Assembly (NCBI RefSeq): GCF_002879645.1
Contig: NZ_PNRE01000021.1
Location: 1-46,920 of the forward strand
DNA length: 46,920 nt
Origin: Halomonas heilongjiangensis
GTDB taxonomy: Bacteria; Pseudomonadota; Gammaproteobacteria; Pseudomonadales; Halomonadaceae
Reading direction: 5' to 3'
In this document: positions 1-7,492 of the stretch, one piece after another
Layout: every line of letters starts with the position of its first letter
How positions within the stretch are numbered: the stretch's first letter is position 1
Notes under the pieces: model-generated
Database searches by the model: none
Told to the model about the DNA's origin: nothing
The model's input: only the letters and a program-made list of their open reading frames with translations
Program-made: the position numbers and the translations under genes

Positions 1-97
1 GGGTGGGCCGGGCATTGGGCAGCCGGTAGCGGGCCTCCCAATGCCAGTCGCAGGCCGGGGTGGGCCGGGCATTGGGCAGCCGGTAGCGGGCCTCCCA
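1..97. repeat. 57-bp tandem duplication inside the HolD-like gene
   Basis: Bases 1-40 recur exactly at 58-97, giving a period of 57 bp (19 codons), so the duplication keeps the minus-strand reading frame. The left copy is cut by the window edge, so the true number of units cannot be seen. Confidence 0.85.
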
Positions 98-151
98 GGA
101 CGTCAGTCCCATGGCCTCGAGATACTGCCGGCGCTGCGGCTCGGGAGTCAC
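1..151 (-). CDS. HolD-like protein (DNA polymerase III psi-type), N-terminal part only
   Basis: The gene begins with GTG at 151-149, which overlaps the bolA stop codon as GTGA, and it runs out of the window on the left. The visible N-terminus contains QRRQYLEAMGLTSW, which resembles the start of DNA polymerase III psi (E. coli HolD has a QQLGITQW segment followed by a basic stretch). Psi bridges the clamp-loader chi subunit to the gamma/tau ATPases. About 50 codons are visible, and a 19-residue unit starting WEARYRLPNARPT is present twice in tandem because of a 57-bp DNA duplication. The GTGA overlap suggests translational coupling to bolA. The family assignment rests on a short N-terminal match and is tentative; other small gammaproteobacterial proteins share this type of N-terminus. 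Confidence 0.5.
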   Translation of the reverse strand, partial: MTPEPQRRQYLEAMGLTSWEARYRLPNARPTPACDWHWEARYRLPNARPT

Positions 152-459
152 GAGTTGCTGCCGCCCCGGCAGTTCGGCGACGCCGGCCGCTCCTCGCCAC
201 GGGCCTGCCACTCGTCGGGCGTGTAGAGGTGCAGGGCCAGGGCATGGACCGGGCCCGCGAGCTCGTCGGCCAGCAGGGCATAGACCTGCTGGTGGCGCTT
301 GACCGGCATCAGCCCCTGGAAACGCCCGGACACCAGGGTGACCTTGAAATGGGTCTCGGAATCGGCCGGCACGCTGTGCATATGGCTCTCGTTCTCCACC
401 GTGAGGACGGTGGGATCGAGGGCCTGCAGCTTCTCTTCGATGATGGCCTGGGTGTGCAT
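148..459 (-). CDS. bolA: BolA family protein
   Basis: This 103-residue protein has the BolA fold signature: a helix with IIEEKLQAL near residues 6-13, then NESHMHSVP (about 23-31), SETHFKVTLVSGRF (34-47) and the RHQQVYALL segment (55-63) with the conserved histidine. BolA proteins pair with monothiol glutaredoxins through a shared [2Fe-2S] cluster and influence cell shape and stress responses. The ATG at 459 is preceded by GAGGAG at a good distance; the open frame continues upstream, but that part does not look like BolA. It is followed directly, with a GTGA overlap, by the HolD-like gene. The C-terminal tail past residue 90 is short and unconserved. Family assignment is secure; which BolA paralogue it represents is less certain. 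Confidence 0.9.
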   Translation of the reverse strand: MHTQAIIEEKLQALDPTVLTVENESHMHSVPADSETHFKVTLVSGRFQGLMPVKRHQQVYALLADELAGPVHALALHLYTPDEWQARGEERPASPNCRGGSNS

Positions 460-500
460 TGCGGCTCCTCGATGGCGAATGATGAGGCCATTGTACTCTC

Positions 501-1925
501 TCAGTCGGGCCGCGACGACGCCGCCCCGGCAGCGGATCCACGGCACCCGACCCGGGCCTTGCCCGCCGACGACACCCGCGCGAGGCTGGCGACGAGCGCC
601 AGCAGGCAGGCGCCGCCGCCCACCCACAGCGTGGCTTGCACCGGGGCGCCGGCGGCGAGGAAGGCCCCGACCAGTGCCACCCCCAGCGACTGCCCCACGG
701 TACGGGTGGTGCTGAGCACCCCCGAGGCGCTGGCACTCAGCTCGCGGGGCACACTGGACATCATCTCGCGGTTGTTGGGGGGCTGGAACAGGCCGAAGCC
801 GAGCCCGCACAGGCCTGTCCGCCACAGGCCGTCGACCACCCCCGCCCCGGCATCGAGCAGCGCCAGCGAGACCAGCCCGAGCAGCAGCAGGACCAGCCCG
901 GCACTGGCGAGCAGGCTCGGATTGACCCGGTCGGCGAGCCGGCCGGCCAGCGGCCCCACCAGCATGATCGCCAGTGGCCAGGGGGTGAACAGCCAGGCGG
1001 TCTCCAGGGGCGAGAATCCCTTCTCCTGCTGGTAGAGGAAGGAGAGCGCCACGAAGGCGAGCCCCTGGCCGATGAAGGCCAGCCCCGAGGCCGAGACCGC
1101 CATCGAGAAGCGCGGCTCGCGGAACAGCGACGGCGGCAGCAGCGGATGGCTGGCGCGGCGCTGGCGACGCAGGAAGAGCACACCGGCCACCAGGCTCGTC
1201 GCGAGCCAGGCGAGGACCTGCCAGACGGGCGTCCCATGGCCGACCCCGTCCATGGCGAGGAAGAAGGTGCCGAGCATGGCCACCGACAGCAGCGCTCCGC
1301 GGCCGTCGAAGCCGCCCACACGACGCGGCTCCCGCGGCAGCGCCCGCCAGGCCAGCACCAGGGCACAGAGCCCCAGCGGCACGTGCAGGGCGAACAACCA
1401 GGGCCAGTTCGCCACGGAGAGCACGAGGCCGCCGATGGTCGGGCCGGCGGCATAGCCGCCGGCGACCACCAGGGCACTCAGCCCCAGGGCGCTGCCCAGC
1501 AAGCGGGTGGGAAAGATCGAGCGGTAGAGCGAGGGCCCGATGGAGAGCGCCGCCGCCGCCCCCAGCCCCTGCAGGGCGCGAAAGACCAGCAGGACCTCCA
1601 GGCTCCGGGACACGGCGGCCCCCAGCGAGGCGAGCACGAACAGCGCCAGCCCGGCGACATAGAGCCGGCGCCGGCTGACCAGTTCGCTGACGGCGGCGAA
1701 GACCAGCAGGAAGGCGGCACAGACGATCTGGAAGAGGTTGGTCACCCAGACGGCACGCGCCGCGGAGACCTCCAGGTCACGGGCGATCGTGGGGAGCGCC
1801 AGGTTGATCATGGTAGTGTCCACCACCGCCGCCAGGGTGCCGAGAATCAGTGCCAGCACCGCCAGCCGCCGCTCGGGGCCCGGCAGGCCGTCGTCGCCGG
1901 GGCGTGTCGCGAAGAGTCGACTCAT
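501..1925 (-). CDS. MFS transporter, EmrB/DHA2-like drug exporter
   Basis: A 474-residue integral membrane protein with many hydrophobic segments, beginning with LALILGTLAAVVDTTMINLA (motif of the first helix of DHA2 exporters, with the D-T-T-M-I-N-LALP pattern). Further matches are the loop SRRRLYVAG between helices 2 and 3 and the FRALQGLGAAAALSIGPSL antiporter-type stretch in helices 4-5. DHA2 proteins normally have 14 helices and expel drugs or dyes using the proton gradient. I place the start at the ATG at 1925, whose product begins MSRLFATRPG; a longer frame to 1994 exists but has no transporter features. The ribosome site is weak. No adjoining membrane-fusion or regulator gene is seen, so the substrate is unknown. 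Confidence 0.85.
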   Translation of the reverse strand: MSRLFATRPGDDGLPGPERRLAVLALILGTLAAVVDTTMINLALPTIARDLEVSAARAVWVTNLFQIVCAAFLLVFAAVSELVSRRRLYVAGLALFVLASLGAAVSRSLEVLLVFRALQGLGAAAALSIGPSLYRSIFPTRLLGSALGLSALVVAGGYAAGPTIGGLVLSVANWPWLFALHVPLGLCALVLAWRALPREPRRVGGFDGRGALLSVAMLGTFFLAMDGVGHGTPVWQVLAWLATSLVAGVLFLRRQRRASHPLLPPSLFREPRFSMAVSASGLAFIGQGLAFVALSFLYQQEKGFSPLETAWLFTPWPLAIMLVGPLAGRLADRVNPSLLASAGLVLLLLGLVSLALLDAGAGVVDGLWRTGLCGLGFGLFQPPNNREMMSSVPRELSASASGVLSTTRTVGQSLGVALVGAFLAAGAPVQATLWVGGGACLLALVASLARVSSAGKARVGCRGSAAGAASSRPD

Positions 1926-1994
1926 GTCAGGAATCCGGAACGAGGAAACCGGCCGTAGCCGGTTTCTCGAAGTCATCGCCGGGCAGCGGGACAC

Positions 1995-2381
1995 TCAATC
2001 CTGGTCGGTCTCCAGGAGCAGGCTATCGTCGACCTCGGAGATCTCGAGGGCCGCCTCGTCGTCCAGGTCGATGGCGAGATAGCTGTGCTCGACCTGCAGG
2101 AAGCGCTGGAACAGCGCCCAGTCGAGGGCTTCGGGCCACTGGCGTTCGTCCTCCTCCCAGGCCCGCAGTTCGGTCTCGAGGATCTCGAGGTAGCGCTCGC
2201 GCACGAAGGCCTCGAGGGCCTCGGGCGTGTCCATCTCGGGAATCAGGTAGACGGTGCTTTCGCGTTCGACGTCGGCCAGGGTCAGGTCGTCATCCCCCAT
2301 CGTGGGTTCCAGCGCATTGATCCATTCCACGAAATGCCGGGTCGGCCTGACGCTCAGGGCAGAGCGGTTGAGCAGTTTCAT
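1995..2381 (-). CDS. conserved hypothetical acidic protein next to lysS
   Basis: A 128-residue protein starting MKLLNRSALSVRP, with GAGGAG upstream of the ATG at 2381. It resembles a conserved gammaproteobacterial family of unknown function (proteins with an N-terminal LLNRSAL.V.P, then EPT(I/V)YLIPE and a W-P-x3-DW-x2-FQ segment). It is acidic, especially at the C-terminus (DLDDEAALEISEVDD), has no signal peptide or membrane segment and is probably cytoplasmic. It lies about 60 bp after lysS on the same strand and may be cotranscribed. I know no function. Confidence 0.8.
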   Translation of the reverse strand: MKLLNRSALSVRPTRHFVEWINALEPTMGDDDLTLADVERESTVYLIPEMDTPEALEAFVRERYLEILETELRAWEEDERQWPEALDWALFQRFLQVEHSYLAIDLDDEAALEISEVDDSLLLETDQD

Positions 2382-2441
2382 CGTGGTCTCCTCGACGTCG
2401 AAACGCTGACCATTATGGGCGCTCGGGGCGCCCCTTACCAA

Positions 2442-3965
2442 CTATTCCACCGCCTCGGGCCGCATGGCCGGGAAGAGCAGCACATCGCGGATCGAGGCGC
2501 TGTCGGTGAACAGCATCACCAGCCGGTCGATGCCGATGCCCTCGCCGGCGGTCGGCGGCAGGCCGTACTCCAGGGCACGCACATAGTCGGCATCGTAGTA
2601 CATCGCCTCGAGGTCGCCGGCCTCCTTCTCCGCCGCCTGGGCGCGGAAGCGTTCGGCCTGGTCCTCGGCGTCGTTGAGCTCCGAGAAGCCGTTGGCGATC
2701 TCGCGGCCCCCGACGAAGAACTCGAAGCGCTCGGTGACGAAGGGATCGCTGTCCTTGCGCCGCGCCAACGGGCTGACCTCGGCCGGGTACTCGACGATGA
2801 AGGTCGGCTGATCGAGCCGGTGCTCGGCGACTTCCTCGAAGATCTCGGTATGCAGCTTGCCCAGCCCCCAGCTCTCCTTGACCTGGATGCCCAGGCGCTC
2901 GGCCACCGCCACCGCCCCCTCGCGGCTATCGAGATCGGCGTCGTCGATGCCCTCGCCATGCTCGAGGATCGCCTGGCGCATGGTCAGCCGGCGGAACGGC
3001 TTGCCCAGCTCATAGGTGGTGCCCTGATAGACCAGCGTGGTGGTACCCAGGACCTCCTTGGCGACGTTGCGGATCATCTCCTCGGTGATATCGAGCAGGT
3101 CACGATAGTCCGCGTAGGCCCAGTAGAACTCGAGCATGGTGAATTCGGGGTTGTGGCGGGTCGAAAGCCCTTCGTTGCGGAAGTTGCGGTTGATCTCGAA
3201 GACCCGCTCGAAGCCCCCCACCACCAGGCGCTTGAGATAGAGCTCCGGGGCGATGCGCAGGTACATGTCCATGTCCAGCGCATTGTGGTGGGTGATGAAC
3301 GGTCGCGCCGCGGCACCGCCGGGGATCTGCTGCAGCATCGGCGTCTCGACCTCCATGAAACCGCGCGCCTCGAAGAAGCGGCGGATCGAGGCGATCACGC
3401 CGGCGCGCACCTCGAAGGCCTGGCGCGATTCCGGGTTCATGATCAGGTCGACGTAGCGCTGCCGGTAGCGTGCCTCGAGGTCGGTCAGGCCGTGGAACTT
3501 GTCGGGCAGCGGCCGCAGGCTCTTGGTGAGCAGTGCGGCCTCGGTCATCATCACGTAGAGGTCGCCCTTGCCGGATTTGTGCACCGGGCCACGAGCGGCG
3601 ACGATGTCGCCGATGTCCCAGCCCTTGATGTCCTCCAGCACGGCCGCCGGCAGCCCCTTCTTGTCGACGTAGAGCTGGATCTGCCCCGAGACGTCCTGGA
3701 TGACGATGAAGGGGCCGCGCTTGCGCATGATGCGCCCCGCCACCGCCGCCTGGCGGTCGAGGCCTTCCAGCGCCTCCTTGTCGTGCTCGCCCAGCTCGGC
3801 ATCGAGCTCGGCGGCCAGGCTGTCGCGGCGGAAATCGTTGGGAAAGGCGCTGCCGCCGCGCTGGGCGGCCAGCTCGCGGCGTGCCGCCAGCTTGGCACGC
3901 CGCTCGGCGATCAGATGGTTCTCGTCGTGTTGCGGGTGATTCGATGAGGCGTCGTGGTCGGCCAT
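2442..3965 (-). CDS. lysS: lysyl-tRNA synthetase (class II)
   Basis: This 507-residue enzyme charges tRNA-Lys with lysine in the cytoplasm. An N-terminal OB-fold anticodon-binding region (roughly residues 65-155, with [19 protein letters not shown]) is followed by the class II catalytic core. Motif 2 is seen as the [17 protein letters not shown] stretch and motif 3 as [12 protein letters not shown] near the C-terminus. Length agrees with bacterial LysRS (about 500). The start at 3965 ([16 protein letters not shown]) gives the usual N-terminal extension. It lies downstream of prfB on the same strand, the arrangement found in E. coli and many other gammaproteobacteria. Confidence 0.97.
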   Translation of the reverse strand: MADHDASSNHPQHDENHLIAERRAKLAARRELAAQRGGSAFPNDFRRDSLAAELDAELGEHDKEALEGLDRQAAVAGRIMRKRGPFIVIQDVSGQIQLYVDKKGLPAAVLEDIKGWDIGDIVAARGPVHKSGKGDLYVMMTEAALLTKSLRPLPDKFHGLTDLEARYRQRYVDLIMNPESRQAFEVRAGVIASIRRFFEARGFMEVETPMLQQIPGGAAARPFITHHNALDMDMYLRIAPELYLKRLVVGGFERVFEINRNFRNEGLSTRHNPEFTMLEFYWAYADYRDLLDITEEMIRNVAKEVLGTTTLVYQGTTYELGKPFRRLTMRQAILEHGEGIDDADLDSREGAVAVAERLGIQVKESWGLGKLHTEIFEEVAEHRLDQPTFIVEYPAEVSPLARRKDSDPFVTERFEFFVGGREIANGFSELNDAEDQAERFRAQAAEKEAGDLEAMYYDADYVRALEYGLPPTAGEGIGIDRLVMLFTDSASIRDVLLFPAMRPEAVE

Positions 3966-3989
3966 GTCGTTACCTGTAAAGAATTGGCT

Positions 3990-4063
3990 ATGGGCTGCGA
4001 GCTACGAGCTGCGAGCGCAAGCGGGCTGGCTACCGCTCGCGGCCCGTGGCTCGAAGCTCGAGG
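3990..4063. repeat. GC-rich imperfect inverted repeat between prfB and lysS
   Basis: The stretch contains repeated CGAGCT/AGCTCG words (GCTGCGAGCTACGAGCTGCG on the left, CGTGGCTCGAAGCTCGAGGC on the right) that can fold back on each other. It fills almost all of the gap between prfB and lysS. It resembles the extragenic palindromic repeats found between genes in gammaproteobacteria, but whether it recurs in this genome cannot be judged from one copy. Confidence 0.45.
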
Positions 4064-5162
4064 CTACAATCCTTGCTTCAAGCTGGCTTCGATGAACTGG
4101 TCCAGATCGCCGTCGAGCACCTTGTCGCAGTTGCTGGTCTGCACGCCGGTGCGGAGGTCCTTGATGCGCTGGTCGTCGAGCACGTAGGAGCGGATCTGGC
4201 TGCCCCAGCCGATATCGGCCTTGGAGTCCTCGGCCTCCTGCTTGGCGGCATTGCGCTTCTGCATCTCGTGTTCCCACAGCTTCGCCTTGAGCTGCTTCAT
4301 GGCGAAGTCGCGGTTGGCGTGCTGGCTGCGCTGGCTCTGGCAGGCCACCACGATGCCGGTCGGCTCGTGGGTGATCCGCACCGCCGAGTCGGTGGTGTTG
4401 ACGTGCTGGCCACCGGCGCCGCTGGAGCGGTAGGTATCGGTGCGCAGATCCGCCGGATTGATCTCGACCTCGAAGCTGTCGTCGATCTCCGGCGAGAGGA
4501 ACACCGAGGCGAACGACGTGTGACGACGACCGCCGGAATCGAAGGGGCTCTTGCGCACCAGGCGGTGTACGCCGGTCTCGGTGCGCAGCCAGCCGAAGGC
4601 GTAGTCGCCCTGGACGTGCACGGTGGCCGACTTGATGCCCGCCACCTCGCCGGCGGAGGCCTCGATGATCTCGGCCTTGAAGCCATGATGCTCGGCCCAG
4701 CGCAGGTACATGCGCAGCAGCATGTTGGCCCAGTCCTGGGCCTCGGTGCCGCCGGAGCCGGCCTGGATGTCCAGGTAGGCGTTGTTCTCGTCCATCTCGC
4801 CGGAGAACATGCGCCGGAACTCGAGCTTCTCGAGGCTCTCCTTGAGACCATCGAGCTCCTTCTGGACCTCGGCCACGGTCTCCGCGTCCTCCTCCATCTC
4901 GGCCAGCTCGAGCAGGTCGCGGCCATCCGCCAGGCCCTGGTCGAGTTCGTCGATGGTCTGGACCACCAGTTCCAGCGAGGCACGCTCGCGGCCGAGCTGC
5001 TGGGCGTAGTCCGGATCGTTCCAGACGTCCGGGTTCTCCAGCTCGCGGGAGACTTCCTCTAGCCGATCCTTGCGTTCGGCATAGTCAAAGATACCCCCTC
5101 AGGACGTCTGTCCGCTCGGACAGGTCCTTGATGAGGTTGTGGATGGGGTTGGTTTCCAGCAT
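4064..5162 (-). CDS. prfB: peptide chain release factor 2 (programmed +1 frameshift)
   Basis: RF2 releases finished proteins at UGA and UAA codons. Translation starts at the ATG at 5162 ([20 protein letters not shown]) and meets an in-frame TGA at 5087-5085 after 25 codons. The sequence AGGGGGTATCTTTGAC there is the classic RF2 recoding site: an internal Shine-Dalgarno-like AGGGGG, then slippery CTT-T before the stop. After a +1 shift the frame continues to the TAG at 4064, giving 365 residues, the same length as E. coli RF2. The SPF tripeptide for stop-codon choice lies in [10 protein letters not shown] and the catalytic GGQ in [12 protein letters not shown]2 thereby controls its own synthesis. 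lysS follows on the same strand. Confidence 0.97.
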
Positions 5163-5193
5163 GGGGCTCGCCTGCGTCTGCAGTGGAAAATCG

Positions 5194-5233
5194 GCCGCCG
5201 GGGCGCTGGCAATCGAGCCAGCGCCCCGGCGGC
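5194..5233 (-). terminator. perfect 17-bp hairpin with U-run in the prfB leader
   Basis: The arms at 5194-5210 and 5217-5233 are perfectly complementary (17 bp, nearly all G-C) with a 6-base loop. On the minus strand the stem is followed by CGATTTTCC, so it has the shape of an intrinsic terminator or attenuator. It lies only about 30 bp ahead of the prfB start codon and just after the candidate promoter. It could stop or slow transcription into prfB-lysS or act as an RNA stability element. This is a structural reading without experimental support. Confidence 0.5.
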
Positions 5234-5248
5234 GCGGAAAAGGCAATT

Positions 5249-5277
5249 ATTGTAGCGAATGTGCTGCCTCGTCGCAT
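5249..5277 (-). promoter_or_regulatory. candidate prfB promoter
   Basis: A strong -10 box TACAAT (minus strand, 5254-5249) lies about 90 bp upstream of the prfB start. The -35 region at 17-bp spacing is a poor match. Initiation would fall at roughly 5242, just before the leader hairpin. Confidence 0.35.
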
Positions 5278-5302
5278 CCATCGCGCGGCGCCAGACGAAG
5301 GA

Positions 5303-5320
5303 ACCCGGCCAAGGCCGGGT
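5303..5320 (-). terminator. candidate terminator after the fadL-like gene
   Basis: ACCCGGCC and GGCCGGGT form an 8-bp stem with a two-base spacer about 35 bp after the stop codon of the porin gene. Only a short TTCCTTC run follows on the minus strand, so its strength is uncertain. Confidence 0.4.
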
Positions 5321-5354
5321 CCCGGGCGGCCTGGCGACCAAGGGGTCGCCACGC

Positions 5355-6686
5355 TCAGAAGCGATAGGTCAGTTGGGCACCGAAGCCGTGGGCCTCGTTC
5401 TTGTAGTCGGCGGAGTAGGTCGCCCCACCGATGCCCTGCAGCTGGTCGCTACGCTCCTGGCTGACCCGGGTGCCACGCTCGGTGAGGTAGGAGTAGGCGA
5501 CATCCACGGTCAGGTCGGGAATCGGCGTCCAACCGGCGCCGATGGAGAAGATGCGGCGATCGTCGGAGGGAATCCGCACGCTGCGGAACTCGTCGTCGGT
5601 CGGCGTGTTATCGATCGTCACCCCGGCGCGCAGCGCCAGCTGCGGGTTGAGCCGGTACTCGCCGCCCACGGCGAAGGCCCAGGCATTGGAGTAATTCTGC
5701 TCCTCCCGGGTGATGTCCTGCCCCTGACTGCCGGTGACCAGGATCCTTTCGAAGTGACTCCAGCGTGTCCAGGAGGCGCCGGCCATCAGCTTGAGGTTGT
5801 CGCTCATCTGCTGGGTGATCGAGAAGTTGACGGTCTCCGGCGTGGTCAGGTCCAGGCTGGCATCGTCGGCCATGACGACGTTGCCGGCCGGATCGGTGGC
5901 CCGAAAGTCGCCGGTCAGGGTGTAGTCCACCTTGGAGCGATAGGTGAGGCCCAGGCTGGTTTCGGGAACCGGTTGATAGATCACCCCCAGGTTGTACCCC
6001 CAGGCCTCGTCGTCACCCTCGACCCGGGCATCGATGTCATTCTCGGGATTGAACCCCGGCTCGGTGGGCAGTTGACGGCGCAGCTCGCCATCCACCCGGT
6101 TGTAGGTGATACCCGCGCCCACCGACCACTGGTCGTTGAAGCGATAGGAGAGGGTCGGCTGGGCACTGATCACCCGCACCTCGGTATAGTCGCCGAAGTA
6201 ACGGCCCTGGAAGCCATCCTCATAGTCGGTCTTGGACCCGAAGGGGGCATAGACCCCGAAACCGAAGGCGAGCCGGTCGTTGAGGGGCTGGGCGTAGAAG
6301 GCGAAGGGCACTAAGGTACCCGGCACCATGTCGCCGTCGCTGGTGCCCGGAATGTCACCGATGGGTACCTGCATGCCAATGGGCGCCCCACCCTGGGCCA
6401 CGCCGGCATCCAGGGTGCGCTGCGCCTCGACGTTCTTGATGTCGCTCTTGACGTTCAGGTAGGTGCCCCCCGCCGTCACCTGGGCCCGATCCAGAAACGA
6501 CATCCCCGCCGGGTTGCCGAAGACGATGGTGGCATCATTGACGTTGGAGCTGCGCCCGGCGTGACCGTAGCCCTGACCGCTGACGCTCTGCTCGTTGACC
6601 TGGTACCCACCGGCGTTGGCCTGGCTGGCGAAGGCGGCAGCGGCGATGGCCACGGCGATGGAAAGCTTGTTGAACTTGTTGTGCAT
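5355..6686 (-). CDS. fadL: FadL-type outer membrane long-chain fatty acid transporter
   Basis: A 443-residue outer membrane beta-barrel of the FadL/OmpP1 family, which lets long-chain fatty acids or other hydrophobic compounds enter. The ATG at 6686 gives a clear signal peptide ending ASQANA, then GGYQVNEQSVSG; an upstream extension to 6788 does not look like a signal sequence. The NPA-type plug motif is present as FGNPAGMSFLDRAQ, and the protein ends in a barrel strand with terminal phenylalanine (FGAQLTYRF). Length matches E. coli FadL (about 420-450). It stands alone between convergent and divergent neighbours. Exact substrate is unproven; related porins carry aromatic hydrocarbons. Confidence 0.88.
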   Translation of the reverse strand: MHNKFNKLSIAVAIAAAAFASQANAGGYQVNEQSVSGQGYGHAGRSSNVNDATIVFGNPAGMSFLDRAQVTAGGTYLNVKSDIKNVEAQRTLDAGVAQGGAPIGMQVPIGDIPGTSDGDMVPGTLVPFAFYAQPLNDRLAFGFGVYAPFGSKTDYEDGFQGRYFGDYTEVRVISAQPTLSYRFNDQWSVGAGITYNRVDGELRRQLPTEPGFNPENDIDARVEGDDEAWGYNLGVIYQPVPETSLGLTYRSKVDYTLTGDFRATDPAGNVVMADDASLDLTTPETVNFSITQQMSDNLKLMAGASWTRWSHFERILVTGSQGQDITREEQNYSNAWAFAVGGEYRLNPQLALRAGVTIDNTPTDDEFRSVRIPSDDRRIFSIGAGWTPIPDLTVDVAYSYLTERGTRVSQERSDQLQGIGGATYSADYKNEAHGFGAQLTYRF

Positions 6687-6798
6687 GGTCTCGACGTCCT
6701 TTTCCAGATTCGTGCTGGAGCTGGTTGTGTGGCGCACCCTCGCCGGGGTGCTGATGTGCTGCTCACGTTTTCGCCCATCGCGCGCCACGGTTCAAGGC

Positions 6799-6812
6799 CA
6801 AACGTTCGTTTT
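6799..6812. promoter_or_regulatory. possible PsrA/TetR-type operator upstream of the fadL-like gene
   Basis: CAAAC-GTTC-GTTTT resembles the paired half sites (C/G)AAAC-N2-4-GTTT(G/C) bound by the fatty-acid-responsive repressor PsrA in pseudomonads. It lies in the AT-rich 337-bp gap (6687-7023) between the divergent fadL-like and glyoxalase-fold genes. The rest of that gap is AT-rich, promoter-like sequence on both strands without another gene that I can see. The assignment is speculative. Confidence 0.25.
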
Positions 6813-7023
6813 AATGCTAAAATTGCTAATACTTTGGTCGCACGAATGTTTGAAATCCTGAACTTTCATCGAGTTAAGCAACACATTGAGAGTGTCTCCA
6901 GGTGAGCCTCTCCCGGACTTTGCCCATGGCTATCCCAGGATCTTGCACCCGAGCAGCCGATGGTCCGGCACAGACGGCGACCTGCTAGGCTGAAGGCAAG
7001 GAAGCCATCGCCGGGAGGTGACC

Positions 7024-7443
7024 ATGCCCAAGCTCAACGGCGTACTGGAGACCGCGCTCTACGTGGAGAACATGGATCGCGCCAGGGCCTTCTTCGAGGG
7101 GGTGATGGGGCTCGAGCCCTTCAACGCCGACCATCGCTTCACCGCCTATGACGCCGGCGCCGGCTCGGTACTGCTGCTGTTCCTGCGCGGCGAGACGCTG
7201 GAAACCGTGGTGCTGCCGAACGACATGGGTACCATCCCCCCCCATGACGGCGCCGGCCGGATGCACCTGGCCTTCGCCATCGCCGCTCGCGAGCTCGACG
7301 CCTGGGAGGCCCAGCTCCACGACCACGGCGTGATCATCGAAGGCCGCACCCACTGGCCCCGCGGGGGGAAAAGCATCTACTTCCGCGACCCCGACGGCCA
7401 CCTGGTGGAGCTGGCCACCCCCGGCGTCTGGCCCAACTATTAG
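7024..7443 (+). CDS. glyoxalase/VOC-fold metalloprotein
   Basis: A 139-residue VOC-superfamily protein: a single set of paired beta-alpha-beta-beta-beta modules beginning LETALYVENMDRARAFFEGVMGL, with GRMHLAFAI in the middle and FRDPDGHLVELATP at the C-terminus. The histidine in RMHLAF and the glutamate in LVELA are usual metal ligands. Members include glyoxalase I, extradiol dioxygenases and fosfomycin-resistance enzymes; this single-domain form is most like the uncharacterised small dioxygenase/lyase group. The ATG at 7024 follows GGGAGGTG; a GTG six bases earlier lies inside that site. Substrate unknown. Confidence 0.85.
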   Translation: MPKLNGVLETALYVENMDRARAFFEGVMGLEPFNADHRFTAYDAGAGSVLLLFLRGETLETVVLPNDMGTIPPHDGAGRMHLAFAIAARELDAWEAQLHDHGVIIEGRTHWPRGGKSIYFRDPDGHLVELATPGVWPNY

Positions 7444-7492
7444 GGAGCGTCGGTGTCTTGCTGCACTTGCGACAGAAAGTGGCAGCCCTCGA

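Noticed and set aside
2085..3947. Long open frame of about 620 codons on the plus strand opposite lysS
   Set aside because: It mirrors lysS codon by codon (antisense shadow caused by high third-position GC), and its translation has no recognisable domain.
5085..5162. prfB as a pseudogene because of an early in-frame TGA
   Set aside because: The site is the exact programmed frameshift signal and the shifted product has full RF2 length and motifs.
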